A stretch of DNA of 64,000 nucleotides from Diphasiastrum complanatum (taxonomy: Eukaryota; Streptophyta; Lycopodiopsida; Lycopodiales; Lycopodiaceae), in the NCBI GenBank assembly GCA_029204225.1, contig CM055108.1:8428601-8492600 (forward strand), given 5' to 3'. The position numbers and the translations under genes are program-made. Below are positions 21,532-33,500 of this stretch, piece after piece (position 1 is the stretch's first letter; each line of letters begins with the position of its first letter). The notes beneath the pieces were generated by a model that ran no database searches, had not been told where the DNA came from, and saw nothing but the letters and a program-made list of their open reading frames with translations.

Positions 21532-24500
21532 CTGCCAAGAAATAACATAGTAACAACTAAATATCACTTTAAAACAAAATAGAACATCATGAATTATTGG
21601 CTTGTAACAAAATTACCTTGAACATTCTAGCTTAAAACTTCAAATCTAAAATAAATGAGCTTGAGAGAGTTATTGGTCAATCTGGTGGAAGAGATCGTTC
21701 TTTAGGTGAAAACTTGATATACATATTACTTAAAGGTCGATGATGTAGTCTTGGTTTCTTTGACTAGAGAGGGCTTACAGAGACATCTCAATGCCTCATC
21801 CACTTTCTGCATTCCAAAGGTTTGGAGGTGAATGTAAAGAAGACCAGATTATTGGTCTTTAATACATCACACTCCTTTATCCAAAAGGACTCCTGGGACG
21901 ACCAACCCTTGAAGGTTGTTTCACCTTACACATACCTTGGATTTCTTTTCTCCGGTCCTATTTTCAGCATGAGATTTGTCGTCTAGGGAAGGCCTCGGCT
22001 TCCTAGTCTAGTTGGGAGGCTGTATTTCCAAGAGATATATACAAGATACAGACAGTGAGTGTAATCTCTTTGACACTTTGGTCACTCCTACAGCTATGTA
22101 AGTAGCAAAGAAATGGCGTACTAGATTGTTGTCATCAGACTGGGCCAATTTCTCATGTTGTGGGACCTCTATGCCATCAGACATTGTTACACTCAGATAC
22201 CCATGGCATACACTTACATCCTCGCTGGGAGGGGTCATCAGTCCTCTTGGTGTGCATGGGCTTCCCAATTTGCTCAGCACATTGGATATTTCTATATCTC
22301 ATCTCCTAGAGGGTACACACGAGTACATCAATTGGTCTATATACTAGATGTATGTTGAGCGGGACCTGGTTGGGCTTCTTAGAAATAAAGCTAGACTTCT
22401 ACGTATTTTCTCGAGATAGATCCATCTAGTTTTCCTATCCGACCATCATACCTGGATTCTGAGGTAACACAGCCTACAAATTGGCTTAGGACTGTTGAGG
22501 CTGTCTTGTCACAAGCTACACATCGAGACTCAATGCTTTCAAGGGATACCTCCAAAGGACAAGATATGTCAACTGTGTTCTATTTTTCAGTGTCATCTTT
22601 ATTATGAGATTCAGAAAAATCTGGCAGCAAGAGCTAAGTTTGTCAGTAGCTGGGTAGGTCAAGCTGAACACTAACACATGACAAAATGACCCTGTAATTA
22701 CTAGGTGAAAGGAAGGATGTAAAATACGAGACTGGAATTGGAACTTGATCAATCAATACAAAACTCTGTGGCTCCGATAATAAAAGTCAACTACTTAACT
22801 AGCTTAACAGAAATTCTACAGCAAGGAGGAATTGTCCTCTATGATTGGCTAGTTTGTTTTCAGGAGCTGAGAGATCATTGGCTGTTTTTGGTTTTAGGAG
22901 TCGGAAGATTGGGATTTTCATGACATGTATAGCTTAAGACGGCAATTTACACTATCAACGATCCTCATATCTACTGTAGCCTTCTGTGATAAATATTGGT
23001 AAGTTGTGAAAATAAATAAATAAACTCACTCTTTCCCAATAGCTGAGTTTACTTAGTTCTAACTGCAGAAAATCACGTCTACAAACAGATACCTGAAAAA
23101 AAGGACTGCTCTTCAGCAAAGCATCAGGAAAAATGAGCCAGACCTTTTTCATAAGAGCAAGATTTCTTGCATCCGGTGGTGGCCATACAATCTCTTCAGT
23201 CAGCTCTGTTGTGATTGGTCTCAATACTGATTTTAGTACATCAGTTGAAGAATCAATTTTTTCCTGAAAGAACACTCACTGTATCATACACAGCAGCATA
23301 GTGCAACATGAATATCATATATCAGTCACATACACCTATCAACATAAACAAGATAGAAGCAATCTGACCTCAACAAAAGTTGACTACTCTCCATTATCTC
23401 TTATAACACACTCACGACTGAAATAAGAGGTCAACAGACTGTAAGTTCTCTAGCTGGTGGTTTAGCGCAATGTGATGACTAGCCAAAGCTGCAACTGCTA
23501 CAATACCAACATATCCTGCAATAATGGGTGTTGCATTCTTGTATGACGTGACTTTGATGATAGAGCATGGGCGGCTAGATAGTAGGCCTTAAAGCTTCAC
23601 AGACCCTTCAGTGGTATTGACCAGCTTATCACAACCAAGAATAGCTAGCAGCCCTTAGAGCTGACTAAGTTCGCACATAATCTATGGCATGCAGATCGTA
23701 AGTGATTAAATTTTGCAAGGAACAATAAGGATATGATGACAATATGACTATAAAACCAGTTGTTAACTTGAAAGACGTGCGGCTCACCCTTCTGTATATT
23801 TGAAATATATCCTCAATCTGTTTGGCTGCTTGCCATGTGGTCTGACTTGACTTACCTCAGTCTTTTGAACAAGACGCTCAATAACCTTCATCAGGTTGGA
23901 GGCAAGCTCCTCGTAATCTAGCTGAAGAGATTTTAACAGCACAAATTGTGGTAAGACCAAATACTTGCTGTAACAGGTGCTCAAAGGTTAATGTTATGGA
24001 TTTCACAGAATATTTAGACTGCTACTCAACAGCAAACTTGAACCAGCTGTCCATAGCTGAAAATGCATAAAATTGTAGTTTTATGAAACTATTATAGTTC
24101 TGGAATTTCTGAATTACACTCCTAAGGAAGAAAAAGATAAGGTAAGATTCTCAAAATAAGTTGCTTCAAGCACGAAAAATCTTGTCTAAAAGCTATTTGC
24201 AAGCATTCTTATTTACGCACCTTGTCATCAGAAGACTCGCAAAGCTCAGTTCTGGTGGCAAGTCGGAGCCAAAAGTTTGTATCAAATGCGAGGACATTTT
24301 CAGCAACAAGCTTAGAAAGCTATCGCCTCAAATAACATGTTGCATAAGAACAAATATGAGTGCATTTTATTTGGCACCAAACAACAAATTATTCTATCTA
24401 AAATTACATGCATCCCCTAAACAGAAGAGTTCTTTTGGTGTCCCCTTCAATGAGTAGAATTCAAGAAAGAGAAAGGACGTTGTTTAGACGGAAACCAAGT

Positions 24501-27500
24501 TTTACACAAACAGTGCATAGGCTGCATTAAGGAGAGCAGTTTATATCCAATTACAGCAGAATAAGGTATTGATCCGATATATCACCATGTATTACAAGTA
24601 TAATAAGTACAAGGAAAGATATGCAGACATTTCTGATGACCAAGCATGCTTTTATAATGTTTTAAGTTTCTCAAGCATTGAAAATTTAAAACTCCGAAGG
24701 TACCACCTAAAGTGGAAGGGTTCCACAACACAAACAGTTTCAATCCTCTCTTACATGCACTTCCATAGGTATTGATGCTCAGCAATACTTCTGGTGTCAA
24801 TGAATAGTTTTCACGTGCAAAGGGGGAGGAAGGAAGACACAAACCCTGGTCAACTTCCAAAAAAACTCAGCGTCAAACACTTGATCAGCTCCAAGTTTGC
24901 AGGCATATCAAGGAATTTAAAAAAGCTTTATCTTGTGCAGATTCAACAATGTTCAACGTGTTAGTGCTTAAGTTTACATGACCATCTACAGAAATTTTGC
25001 AGCACCAAGTGTCTGCTACTACTGGCAAGACCTGAAAAGCTGTATGTAAAGCAGAAAATCATTTAAAGGGGACAACTAACTACTGTTCAGCTTCTCTTTA
25101 CTGTGACAAAACTTAGGTTTCATTAGCATGCAAATATAAAGTTGCACTCTCTGCAGCTTGAACTTCTTATTATTTGCATTTAATGGGTCACTACCAATCT
25201 GGCTCTACAGCAGGGTGCCAGCAGCTTGCTGAATAAGACTCAATTTTAGAGAGTTCCAAGTTCGTGACTAGGTGTGTTGCAGTTGCAGTCGCAACACGGT
25301 GGTGTACTTATACTTCTGTGCTACATGGTGAGTTTGGTAGAGACGACGTACAACTGAACAAGTCAATCTAGGAGATCAATAAAGAAAAGGAAAAAACCAC
25401 AAAGGAACGCATTAATAAAAATGATGCCCTTATTGCAAATTTAATATAAGTGTATGATCCAAAGTCTGTTGAAGAAGCATCTAAAAGCAAAATCTGGAAT
25501 GAAGTTACGAAAGAACAGATCAGTAACATCATGACAAACTATAGTTACCTCAAAGTAAGAAGTCAATGGGTACTACATGAGCCTATAGAATTAAACGAGA
25601 TTATATTTGTTCTATGAACAAGTATAAAGTTAGGCTTGCTATCCTGAAAGCCGAAACATAAGGGATGGATTAAGACATGTGCTCATGGGACCACAGATAT
25701 TATTGTGATCAATTTATGCTTTAGAATCTCACTTTATATAGCATCCAGAGCAAATGGGAGGATTATGACGAAATGGAAGGAAATATTACTGGCAGCTTGT
25801 AGGCAGCATAGTAAATTTAACAACTAACAGACCAGAGATATTCTGCAATCAGGATGTTGAGCCAGTTTATGTCCTGTCCAAAGAAATACTAGCTAGAAAC
25901 AATAAGAATTCTCAGGTATCTCAAAAGCACTTGGAAATGTGCTATTGAATGTAGCAGTAGTTCTGACTTGGAATTCCCAGACTTTTTTTGATATAAATGG
26001 GTTGGCAGCGTAAATGTTAATCCTCTGTGTTTTCTCTTGGTTTGGGGCAGCATATATGCCAAGAGAGAAGCAAACCATTGCAGCACTTTCCTCTTCAGAA
26101 GCAATGTGGTTGAAAAGACTTTTAGGTGATCTTGACTTGTACCAGGATAAAGCTACAATGCTTGTGTATCCCTTTGGCAAGAAATCCAACCTTCCATGCA
26201 TTAATCAACCATATTGAAGTCCAATATCATTCCTAAAGAAATTTGAGAATTTTAGAGAGCCGTTTAGTGTGAAAGAAAAGAGAGTAGCACTTCCAAAGGG
26301 AGGGAGGCGTATCATCAAAATATAAGTACTGATTGTGGCAGATTGCTGCATGTAATTAGAAACTTGAAGATACCAACATAGAGGGCTTGGATGGTATGGA
26401 AGATTATTTTATGCATGCATGTCTACCTACTTCGCCTTGCTAAGTGAAGTTGGTGCAGTGAGCATCTCACTTGAGCTGTCAATGACAATTGGATTTCGTA
26501 GATGAGTCACCAGTAGAGACGTTTTGATTATAAGGAAGAAAAGGCGTCTCCCCATGCCATTGTAAGAATAACTACTGGCTCATGTCTGATTGTGGACACC
26601 ACATGAAATGATCTTGGAATTTTTATTGAAAGTGCCAATAATCAGCAAAGACATTATGTGTTAACGGTTCATAAAGCAATAGCAAAATGTAAAAACTAAT
26701 GGAGAAGTAGATGACCTGATAAGTTATGTAAGGGGATAAAATATCTTAGATAGCTGTTCAGTGCTCGAATGGTTCACAAAGGATGCACTACTAGTTCCTA
26801 CTGTGTATTTTCTTAGTATAACTTGTCGCTGCATCACGGTGAAGGGCTGAGAGAAGCCTTGGATGGCTTGGATGGACTTGGGCACACACTGCCCAAAAAA
26901 TGAGCGCTTGTATGAAAATGTTAATCCAATCATTAAATAAGCTGGGACTAACAATAGTCAGCAGTTTCCAAAAAATTTAAGTTTTAAACAGTAGCCGCGT
27001 TGCAGGGAAGTGGAGGATGCATATCTCATGGCCAATCTGAAAATTTCTCTTCTGTCAAAGAAATTGAGGTTTTATTGAATTGGAAGATTCTCTCTTGCTT
27101 GTCAGCAAGAAAAAAAAGTCTGTTATTGTAGGGAAAACTTCCAACAGGTCCCAGTTGCTCCCTATACATTCTTTTTTGTTCAAAATCAGATGAAAGAATT
27201 TCTTTATTATATCAAATCTTAAAAATCTTGGAACCAGTCACCACTAATTGTATACTCTAGCTCTCCCTGAAGGTGAGCCAGTCTCGCCTTACAATAATCA
27301 CTTAATCTTACATTTTCCCTATCATGAAGCCCAGATCCAGTCTACAATAGTTCACACAATGTGGCTGTCCATACTTGACAGGTTGGAAACGACAGTTTTT
27401 CAATCTTTGTATTGTTTTGATGCCAATAACCTACATAAACAATATACCTACACATTATTCCACTGGGGTTCCCCTTCACCTAATTCCAATATGTGTTATG

Positions 27501-28020
27501 GGACTCCCGGGATCCTTGGGACTCTGGCATCTGTCCATGAAACTTGCCAGTGTCCTAAGAATTGTGTGTATGTTTCCAACTGTCACTTTTGTCCTTACTT
27601 TCAACGCTGTCTTTAAACTCTCATGAAGCTCCCTAAACATGTGCGTATCTCAAAGCATATGATGCATATGCCATAAATTCACTTTGTGTAGAAAATTTGA
27701 AAGATTTCCTTGTTTAAAGTCATAAAAGTCACCATCCTAGAAAGTTTGTGGGTCTCAAAAATTACTCCTCTCTGCTACAAGAAGTCAATTTGATCCAACT
27801 ATCAAGCAATCCAACAGCAACATTTACTATGACTATCAAACAATCCAATAGCGAGCTTCACTATAACTAGCCAGCAATTGAATAGCAAGCTCCGTCAGAA
27901 CAGATCATAAGCAGTAAAAACAAAGCTCACCTCTGAGTTATCCGAATCTCGCAAAGTATTAATCAGTCGATCGAGTTCAGCGGTGTTCTTGAAAGCTTGT
28001 TCAGTGTCCGATTCTGACAT
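21457..28020 (-). CDS. Conserved-looking plant protein, 5 exons, 3' end missing
   Basis: I do not recognise a named family. Five GT-AG exons on the minus strand join in one open frame of 147 codons: 28,020-27,931 (30 codons), 24,310-24,221 (30), 23,921-23,856 (22), 23,263-23,144 (40) and 21,531-21,457 (25). Every exon is a multiple of three, so all introns are phase 0. The start MSESDTEQAF is the first ATG of exon 1. The protein is acidic and helical: ELDRLINTLRD, then LAFDTNFWLRLATRTE, DYEELASNLMKVIERLVQKTE, STDVLKSVLRP, EIVWPPPDARNLALMKK and REQEGYLDESFLSEVNAQLR. No transmembrane segment or signal peptide is evident. The open frame ends at a good donor (CAA/GTAAGC) with no later exon visible, so the 3' end is either far downstream or lost to the Gypsy-A fragment. 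The donor of exon 4 (AAG/GTCTGG) is the weakest site. Exact function unknown. Confidence 0.6.
21735..22640 (+). pseudogene. LINE RT and C-terminal fragment in host intron 4
   Basis: Non-LTR retrotransposon remnant on the plus strand, antisense to the host gene. At 21,736-21,790 the frame VDDVVLVSLTREGLQRHLN is the catalytic box of LINE reverse transcriptase (F/Y-A/V-DD). After a 1-bp shift, GLEVNVKKTRLLVFNTS and SPYTYLGFLFSGP continue the thumb. At about 22,495-22,625, LSCHKLHIETQCFQGIPPKDKICQLC and CHLYYEIQKN match the C-terminal zinc-knuckle region of the LINE at 34.1-35.7 kb. The degree of decay indicates an older copy of the same family. Confidence 0.85.
23144..23263 (-). CDS. Host gene exon 4
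   Basis: Forty codons, EKIDSSTDVLKS through LALMKK, after acceptor gttctttcag. The donor AAG/GTCTGG is atypical. Reading through it would add VWLIFPDALLKSS instead. Confidence 0.55.
23856..23921 (-). CDS. Host gene exon 3
   Basis: Twenty-two codons, LDYEELASNLMKVIERLVQKTE, within acceptor tcttcag and donor GTAAGT. An amphipathic helix. Confidence 0.6.
24221..24310 (-). CDS. Host gene exon 2
   Basis: Thirty codons, LVAENVLAF through ESSDDK, between acceptor ctttctaag and donor GTGCGT. The aromatic/hydrophobic pattern (FDTNFWLRLA) looks like conserved protein rather than chance ORF. Confidence 0.6.
26014..26330 (+). pseudogene. Copia RNase H remnant in host intron 1
   Basis: A short Copia pol 3' end. 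FSWFGAAYMPREKQTIAALSSSEA and MWLKRLLGDLDLYQDKATMLV match the S-x-KQ-x-x-x-ALSS-E-AE and WL-x-x-LL blocks of Copia RNase H. A displaced NHIEVQYH follows at about 26,205. A purine-rich ccaaagggagggagg near 26,296 could be its PPT. No LTR recognised. Confidence 0.7.
27931..28020 (-). CDS. Host gene exon 1 with start codon
   Basis: Thirty codons from ATG to NSE, then donor GTGAGC. The context before the ATG is tctgca. The following intron is about 3.6 kb and contains a Copia RNase H remnant. Confidence 0.6.
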
Positions 28021-28140
28021 TGCAGAAATACTAGGCCTTTTCCTGGATTCATCCCCAAGAAAATATGACTAGGAAATCGGCAAGTTGGGGGTTTCATGTA
28101 TTGGACAGGCTGACTTATCAGAGTGCATCTTGGCTTGAAC

Positions 28141-28150
28141 TTGGGCCCAA
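28141..28150. promoter_or_regulatory. TTGGGCCCAA site II-like element
   Basis: Palindromic TTGGGCCCAA about 120 bp upstream of the host gene ATG. Such TGGGCC/GGCCCA motifs are common TCP-binding (site II) elements in plant promoters. No TATA box stands out. Confidence 0.35.
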
Positions 28151-29184
28151 ATAAACTTCGGGTTCCAAGCTAACCAGCTGACCCAACCCCGCTGGATTGA
28201 CTTATCAATATGGAAAAATAAAGTCTAGAATGCATTGAAGTAACAAAGCAAGACTACTTGGAAAAAATCATAAGCTGCACAACAGCAAGTACAGGCCCCT
28301 CAGTTTATTGCACATGAATTTTCCTAAGAATGATCTGGAAACATATGATGGTATTGTTCAAAGTTAACAATGGATTTTGAGCAGGTCATTTCTGCACTGG
28401 CATATACATATAGAGCAAAGTTAAATCATACCATGGATGAGGATCAATTATCAAGAACCACTTAACATTTGAGTTTTTCACACTTGTGCACAAAACGAGT
28501 GCTAACCTTTCCATACGATATGCACAACATACAAACAATGTCAAAAAGCATAGATTCATATCAACAGACTCTTGTTCTTATACGGTAGATGAGTTTCTTT
28601 CATGGGCCGGCATGCATTCTTACACTTTCAGGAAGACAAGGTGTGAACAATCCATGGCAAGATAAGTTGATTATATTTTTTAGTCATTGGGTACTTGTCC
28701 ACAATATCATATAGACAATTGACTTTCATTTCATGTGACCCTGGTTTCAAACCAGATCTGATCGCATGGTCACTAATCTGCTATATATGAATCTATATAT
28801 CACAGTTGCAGATGATCGCCATCCGCTATCTGGAACCCATTCTGGATGATCACCTATCTAAGACCCAGATCACAAAAAAAAAATTAATCTAGGAAAGAAC
28901 ACTAATGGTTGGAAACTTCTTCATAGTTTAGTTGGTAAAAAACGTTTGCTATTTAGAAAGCAGTAGATAGAAAGTTGTTGAGAGTAGGGAAGCTCGTTGT
29001 AGATAGAGAAAAGATTCTTCTCATACTTGCAAGCTACGTTTCGAAACGTGATCTGGAATGCGTTCCGGCGGATTGCAACCTGGATCGCGATCTGGGATAT
29101 CCCATTAGGGTTTCCCGGGACGCATATTTGTACATATACGTATGTCCAAAATGCCAATATAAATTCTTTTTTGTATATATATAT
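28151..29184. other. Host gene upstream region, no gene
   Basis: No coding region recognised. A GC-richer patch with short palindromes (gtttcgaaac, ggatatcc-like) lies at about 29,035-29,120, just before the hAT terminus. Confidence 0.35.
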
Positions 29185-29214
29185 CTAAGGTAGCGGGACC
29201 CGGACGCGGACGCG
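29185..29214 (+). repeat. hAT copy 1 left terminal inverted repeat
   Basis: CTAAGGTAGCGGGACC followed by CGGACGCGGACGCG. It pairs with 42,980-43,009. Confidence 0.7.
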
Positions 29215-29882
29215 CGTCCGGACGCATCCACCCTAGACGCACTTTTTTTTTTTTTTTAGTGTAAAATAGCTATAAAAGAAAAATAAAATAAAAGGGACGT
29301 GGACGCGGACGCGAAATGGCCGCATTCGGGGTGGACGCTCATGTTTCTGGAGAAAAACGTTTCATTCTAGTACATAATCGCAAAAAAAAAAAAAAAAACA
29401 TTTTCTCTTTTTTGAAAAATAGCTTATGACTGAAATTTTTTTACGGGAGCAATGGTCAAACCATCGTTTTGCCTCCCAGAAGTGAAGTAGATAGGGCACA
29501 AACAAATCTTATTTTCAGTAGCTATTTGGTTGTTATTTGCTTGGGCAGTGCCCCCCATGCTACGTTGCCGGGGGGGTCCGATCGGGAGGCAGCGCCCCCC
29601 GAAGCAAAAAGCGAGGTACAATTGCTCTACAGTTCTCTGCCTCTGTCTCACTGGAACCATCTGTGATCGTAACGAACAGGCTAGGGGTTAGTTTTGAATT
29701 TTTATCCTTGACAGAACCCAACATGGATTAATGCACCTAAACTTGACCAAATTGTATCAGAAATGCTCGGCAACATACATAAAAATAATGGCCAATATTT
29801 AGGCGTTAATGTGATACCCATATTGGCCATAAAAAAATCAAAAAACAAAAAAACACGTTTCTGAGAAATGCTACCAAAATCC

Positions 29883-29896
29883 AGAAACGCGTTTCT
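29883..29896. repeat. Palindrome AGAAACGCGTTTCT
   Basis: A perfect 14-bp palindrome upstream of the hAT gene, with a related gtttctgagaaa at about 29,857. It resembles the 10-bp arms at 2,934-2,963 beside copy 3. Confidence 0.6.
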
Positions 29897-29935
29897 AGAA
29901 ACGCAGTGTAACTATGATACATATATACATATCAG

Positions 29936-30080
29936 ACATGAGGGTCCGGGCCGAAGTGCCCGCGTCCGGACGCGTCTGACCCCCGGACACGGGGTCGGAC
30001 GCGTCCTTTTTTTATTTTTATTTTTTTTTTAAAGGCTGGACGAGTCCAGAGGACACGTCCGGGCCCCGGACGCGTTTTAA
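29936..30080. repeat. GGACGC/CGCGTCC cluster, hAT leader
   Basis: A GC-rich block beginning CAGACATGAGGGTCCGGGCC, repeated at 43,432 in copy 2. It includes the 14-bp palindrome CGCGTCCGGACGCG at 29,961-29,974 and further GGACACG/GGACGCG motifs to 30,078. Candidate transposase-binding sites by position and repetition only. Confidence 0.55.
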
Positions 30081-30146
30081 AAAAAAAAAAAAAAACACGC
30101 GGACCTGCGGACAGTTCGCAGAACCCGAGAGGAGAAAGAGGGCGGA

Positions 30147-30147
30147 A

Positions 30148-30198
<51 letters not shown>

Positions 30199-30206
30199 AG
30201 AGGCAT

Positions 30207-30254
<48 letters not shown>

Positions 30255-30548
30255 TGTTTGTGTGTGAAAATTGTGTGTGTGTGTGAAAAGATATTGTTGA
30301 TTTGTGTGCATACAGTTGTGTGTGTGTGGTGATCTGTGTGTGAGAGAGAGAGAGAGGAAGAGACAAAGAGTGTGAGGGACGGAGAGAGAGAGGATTTGTG
30401 TGTGCGCACAGTGTGTGTGTGAGTTTAGGATTTAGGTTTAAGCGTGCTTGGGTTTGGGGTTTGGGGTTTAGGGTTTAGGGTGGGAGAGAGAGCTTGGATT
30501 TCCGTGCTTCTGTGTGTGTGTGTGCATGTGAGAGAGAGAGAGAGAGAG
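30147..30548. repeat. GA/GT microsatellites and TTTAGGG telomere-like repeats
   Basis: (GA)n at about 30,150-30,195 and 30,210-30,250, then GTGT-rich tracts, then TTTGGGG/TTTAGGG units at about 30,450-30,482, then (GA)n immediately before the transposase ATG. This is the leader of the hAT gene. Low-complexity ORFs across it are not genes. Confidence 0.8.
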
Positions 30549-30550
30549 AG

Positions 30551-33500
30551 ATGGCTGCTCGTCCCATTTGGAATGAGGTGGAGGTGATGCCCCACAAAAA
30601 GTGGCGCTGCCCTTTTTGGCGAAAGCAGTTCACAGGGAACGCCTCTCGAGTTCGAGCACATCTGGGGGGGTTGCGAGTCCGACCCACGGGGGGACGCTAC
30701 GGGATCGGCATTTGTATGGTCATCCCCGCTGCGGAGAGGGCTTGCATTATCGAGACATATTCTGAGCCAGCTGCTGAGCTCGGCGAGCCGTCCACAGATG
30801 CCGCGGACTCTATTTCTACTGGTGCACCCACTGCCACCGCCCCTGCCACTGGTACACCCACCGCCCCCACCGTCGCATCTGCACCCGCCACCGCCGCTGC
30901 ATCCGCACCCGCCACCGCCACCGCCACCGTCTCCGCCAGTACTCCCCATGGATCCATAGCCTCCACTGCTGCACCTACGCCTCTGCCATCACCGTCAGAT
31001 CTGCACGGCCCGTCCACATCCTCCGCTTCCGCAGCTGCACCTATGCCACCACCTCCAGATCCGCATCGTCCATCCGCATCCTCCAAGCCATCCACATCCC
31101 GAGGCACCAGACAGATGTCCATGCCGGGATCTTTCAGAAAGGGGAAGCACAGAGAGGCCACCAGGACCATAGCACATATGTTCTATGACCTGAACCTCCC
31201 CTTTATCATGGCATCATCCCACATCTTTCGAGAGGCTATCTCGAAAGTTGCAGTCTGTGGGCCCGGCTACACACCACCCACAGCCGACGCACTACGAGGT
31301 CCTTTGCTCCAGCACCGGGTTGCATCAGTCAGAGAGAGACTGGCCGCACTGCACGAGGCTTGGGATAGATACGGCTGTTCCATCATGGCAGATGGGTGGA
31401 CTGAACGTCGCAGACGTCCACTCATCAACATGATTGTTTCCAGTTGTTACGGTTCCATGTTCTTGCGCAGCATCGACGCCTCCGAGGCAGGGAGAGTGCA
31501 TTCGGCTCAGTACGTTTACGACATCATTCGCGCGGCGATAGAGGAGGTCGGACCACAGCGCGTTGTCCAGGTATAATATTCTTTCATTAGTTGCTTGTTC
31601 ATTTGCTACTTGATGTTGATACAATAGTTCTGCGTAATTTTTGATTGATTGCAATGTGTTTCCGAGCTGTGAACTGATCGTGTGAACGTATCGCGAAAGG
31701 TTGTGATGGACAATGCGTCCAACTACCGCGATATGGGGGAGCTTCTTATGGCAGACTACCCCTCCATTGTCTGGACTCCATGTGCCGCACACTCACTGGA
31801 CCTCCTCCTGCATTCCATTGGGCGGCCTGCCTTGGGTCAGTGACATTCTCACGAGGGCACTTGCGGTTGTGGACTTCGTCACACGCAAGCGCCGCATGAC
31901 GGCCCTTTTCCACACATTCAGCAGGTAAGCTACCACTTATTTTTTGGCTTGTTCAAGATGCTCCTTTTTTTTTGCTCGTTTCATGTGTGCCTCTCATTCC
32001 ATTTGTCAATGCAGGCTCGACTTGAAGAAGCCCGCTCGCACCCGCTTCGCCTACCAGTTCATCATGCTTGAGCGGCTACACAAGCTCAAGGGTGAATTGC
32101 GGCACATGGCCACTTCGGCAGAGTTCACCACCATGGACCTGTCCACGACCCCAGAGGGCTTGGCCTTCCACAAGATCCTCTTCATGGAGCCTTTCTAGGT
32201 GGATATGCAGCAGCTGATGGACGTCATGCGCCCCATCTACTCTGTTCTAAGGCTCGTTGATCGCGAGGGGTGCACGATGGGCCTCATTTACGAGTTCATG
32301 GACCGCATAGGCGAGTCTCTCCAGCGTTCTGAGCTGGACCCTGCCAGGTATAACTTTTTTCCGTCTCACCATCCTTACTTCCATTTCGCACTCTGTTTCG
32401 TGTTGCTGCCGCAACACGATGGTATGTAACTGTTGCCTCCACGTGGTATGGTCCACAGGTTGGAGCCTATCAGGCGCTTGTGGCAACGGCGATGGGATAG
32501 GTTTAATCGGCCCATTCACAGTGTGGCCCACATACTGCATCCGTTGTTTCAGAGCGAGAGGCAGTACGACGATGCAGTGCTGCGTGCGGACTGGTTCGCA
32601 TACATCCGCCTCCTCAGCAGCGACATTGGGTTCCGCAGCAGGCTCGAGGTGCAGAGGCTCGGTTACAGGTAAACTCTTGATCTATCATACGCTGTCGTTC
32701 GTTCAATTTCCCTGCATGGGCTCAAGTGTACTCAAGCATGTCGTTGCTCAACTGCAGGCACTCTTTGGGGTTGTTCGGCGAGGACCTTGCACGTGTCCGA
32801 GAGAACAGGCTCTTGCTTGTATCATGGTGGGAGAGCTACGACGCCGGACAGCCAGACCTGAGGACGCTCGTGCTCCAAGTCCTTTCACAGGTATGTTGTC
32901 TTATCTCATTCATCCAACCAGTTTTTGCATTTTCTCTACAAGGTCGGTACTCACTAGAGTTGTTGCCAATTAATGCAGGACTATTCTGCTTGCATGTGCG
33001 AGCGGAACTGGTCAGCGTTCAGCCTTGTTCACACAAACAGGCGGAACCGTCTGACGACGGAGCGGTGCAATGACCTGGTGTACTGCAACACCAACACCAG
33101 AGTGGTTCGACGCATCACGGAGAGCATGAGGGCAGGAGGCGCACGCGCCCTACTCTTGCAGGTATATTTCGTTGCTCTGTCATTTTGCTTTCGTATTGGT
33201 TTGAGACATTCAGTTTAATGCCCTCACGGTTGCTTCGGCTATTCTCACGAATGATTGACTTGTGCAGGTCAATCCCGACGAGTGCCTGGTTGTAGCAGCA
33301 GATCATGAGCCAGAGCCAGAGGTTGATCCAGACGATGTCGCTCTCGGCGTGCTCTGCGGGGTGAGCTCGAGGATGATGCTGATGCCGATGAGACCACCAC
33401 CCTCCCTGCTGACGTTCCATTGCCCTCCTCTGATGATGAGCCCACATATGATTCAGACAAGACGGTAGACCTAGCAGGGGATTGTCCACGTGCCCCACCC

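Noticed and set aside
29550-29612. GC-rich foldback (gccccccatgc ... gcgccccccgaag) as a separate MITE
   Set aside because: Only short imperfect arms, no target duplication; inside the hAT 5' region.
29932-30409. Ser-Leu-rich ORFs up to 144 codons on the minus strand
   Set aside because: They are translations of GA/GT microsatellites and poly(A/T) runs.
30425-31170. Gly/Cys- and Val/Ala-rich minus-strand ORFs over hAT exon 1
   Set aside because: Antisense to the Ala/Thr/Pro linker and BED exon, with no motifs or conservation in copy 2.
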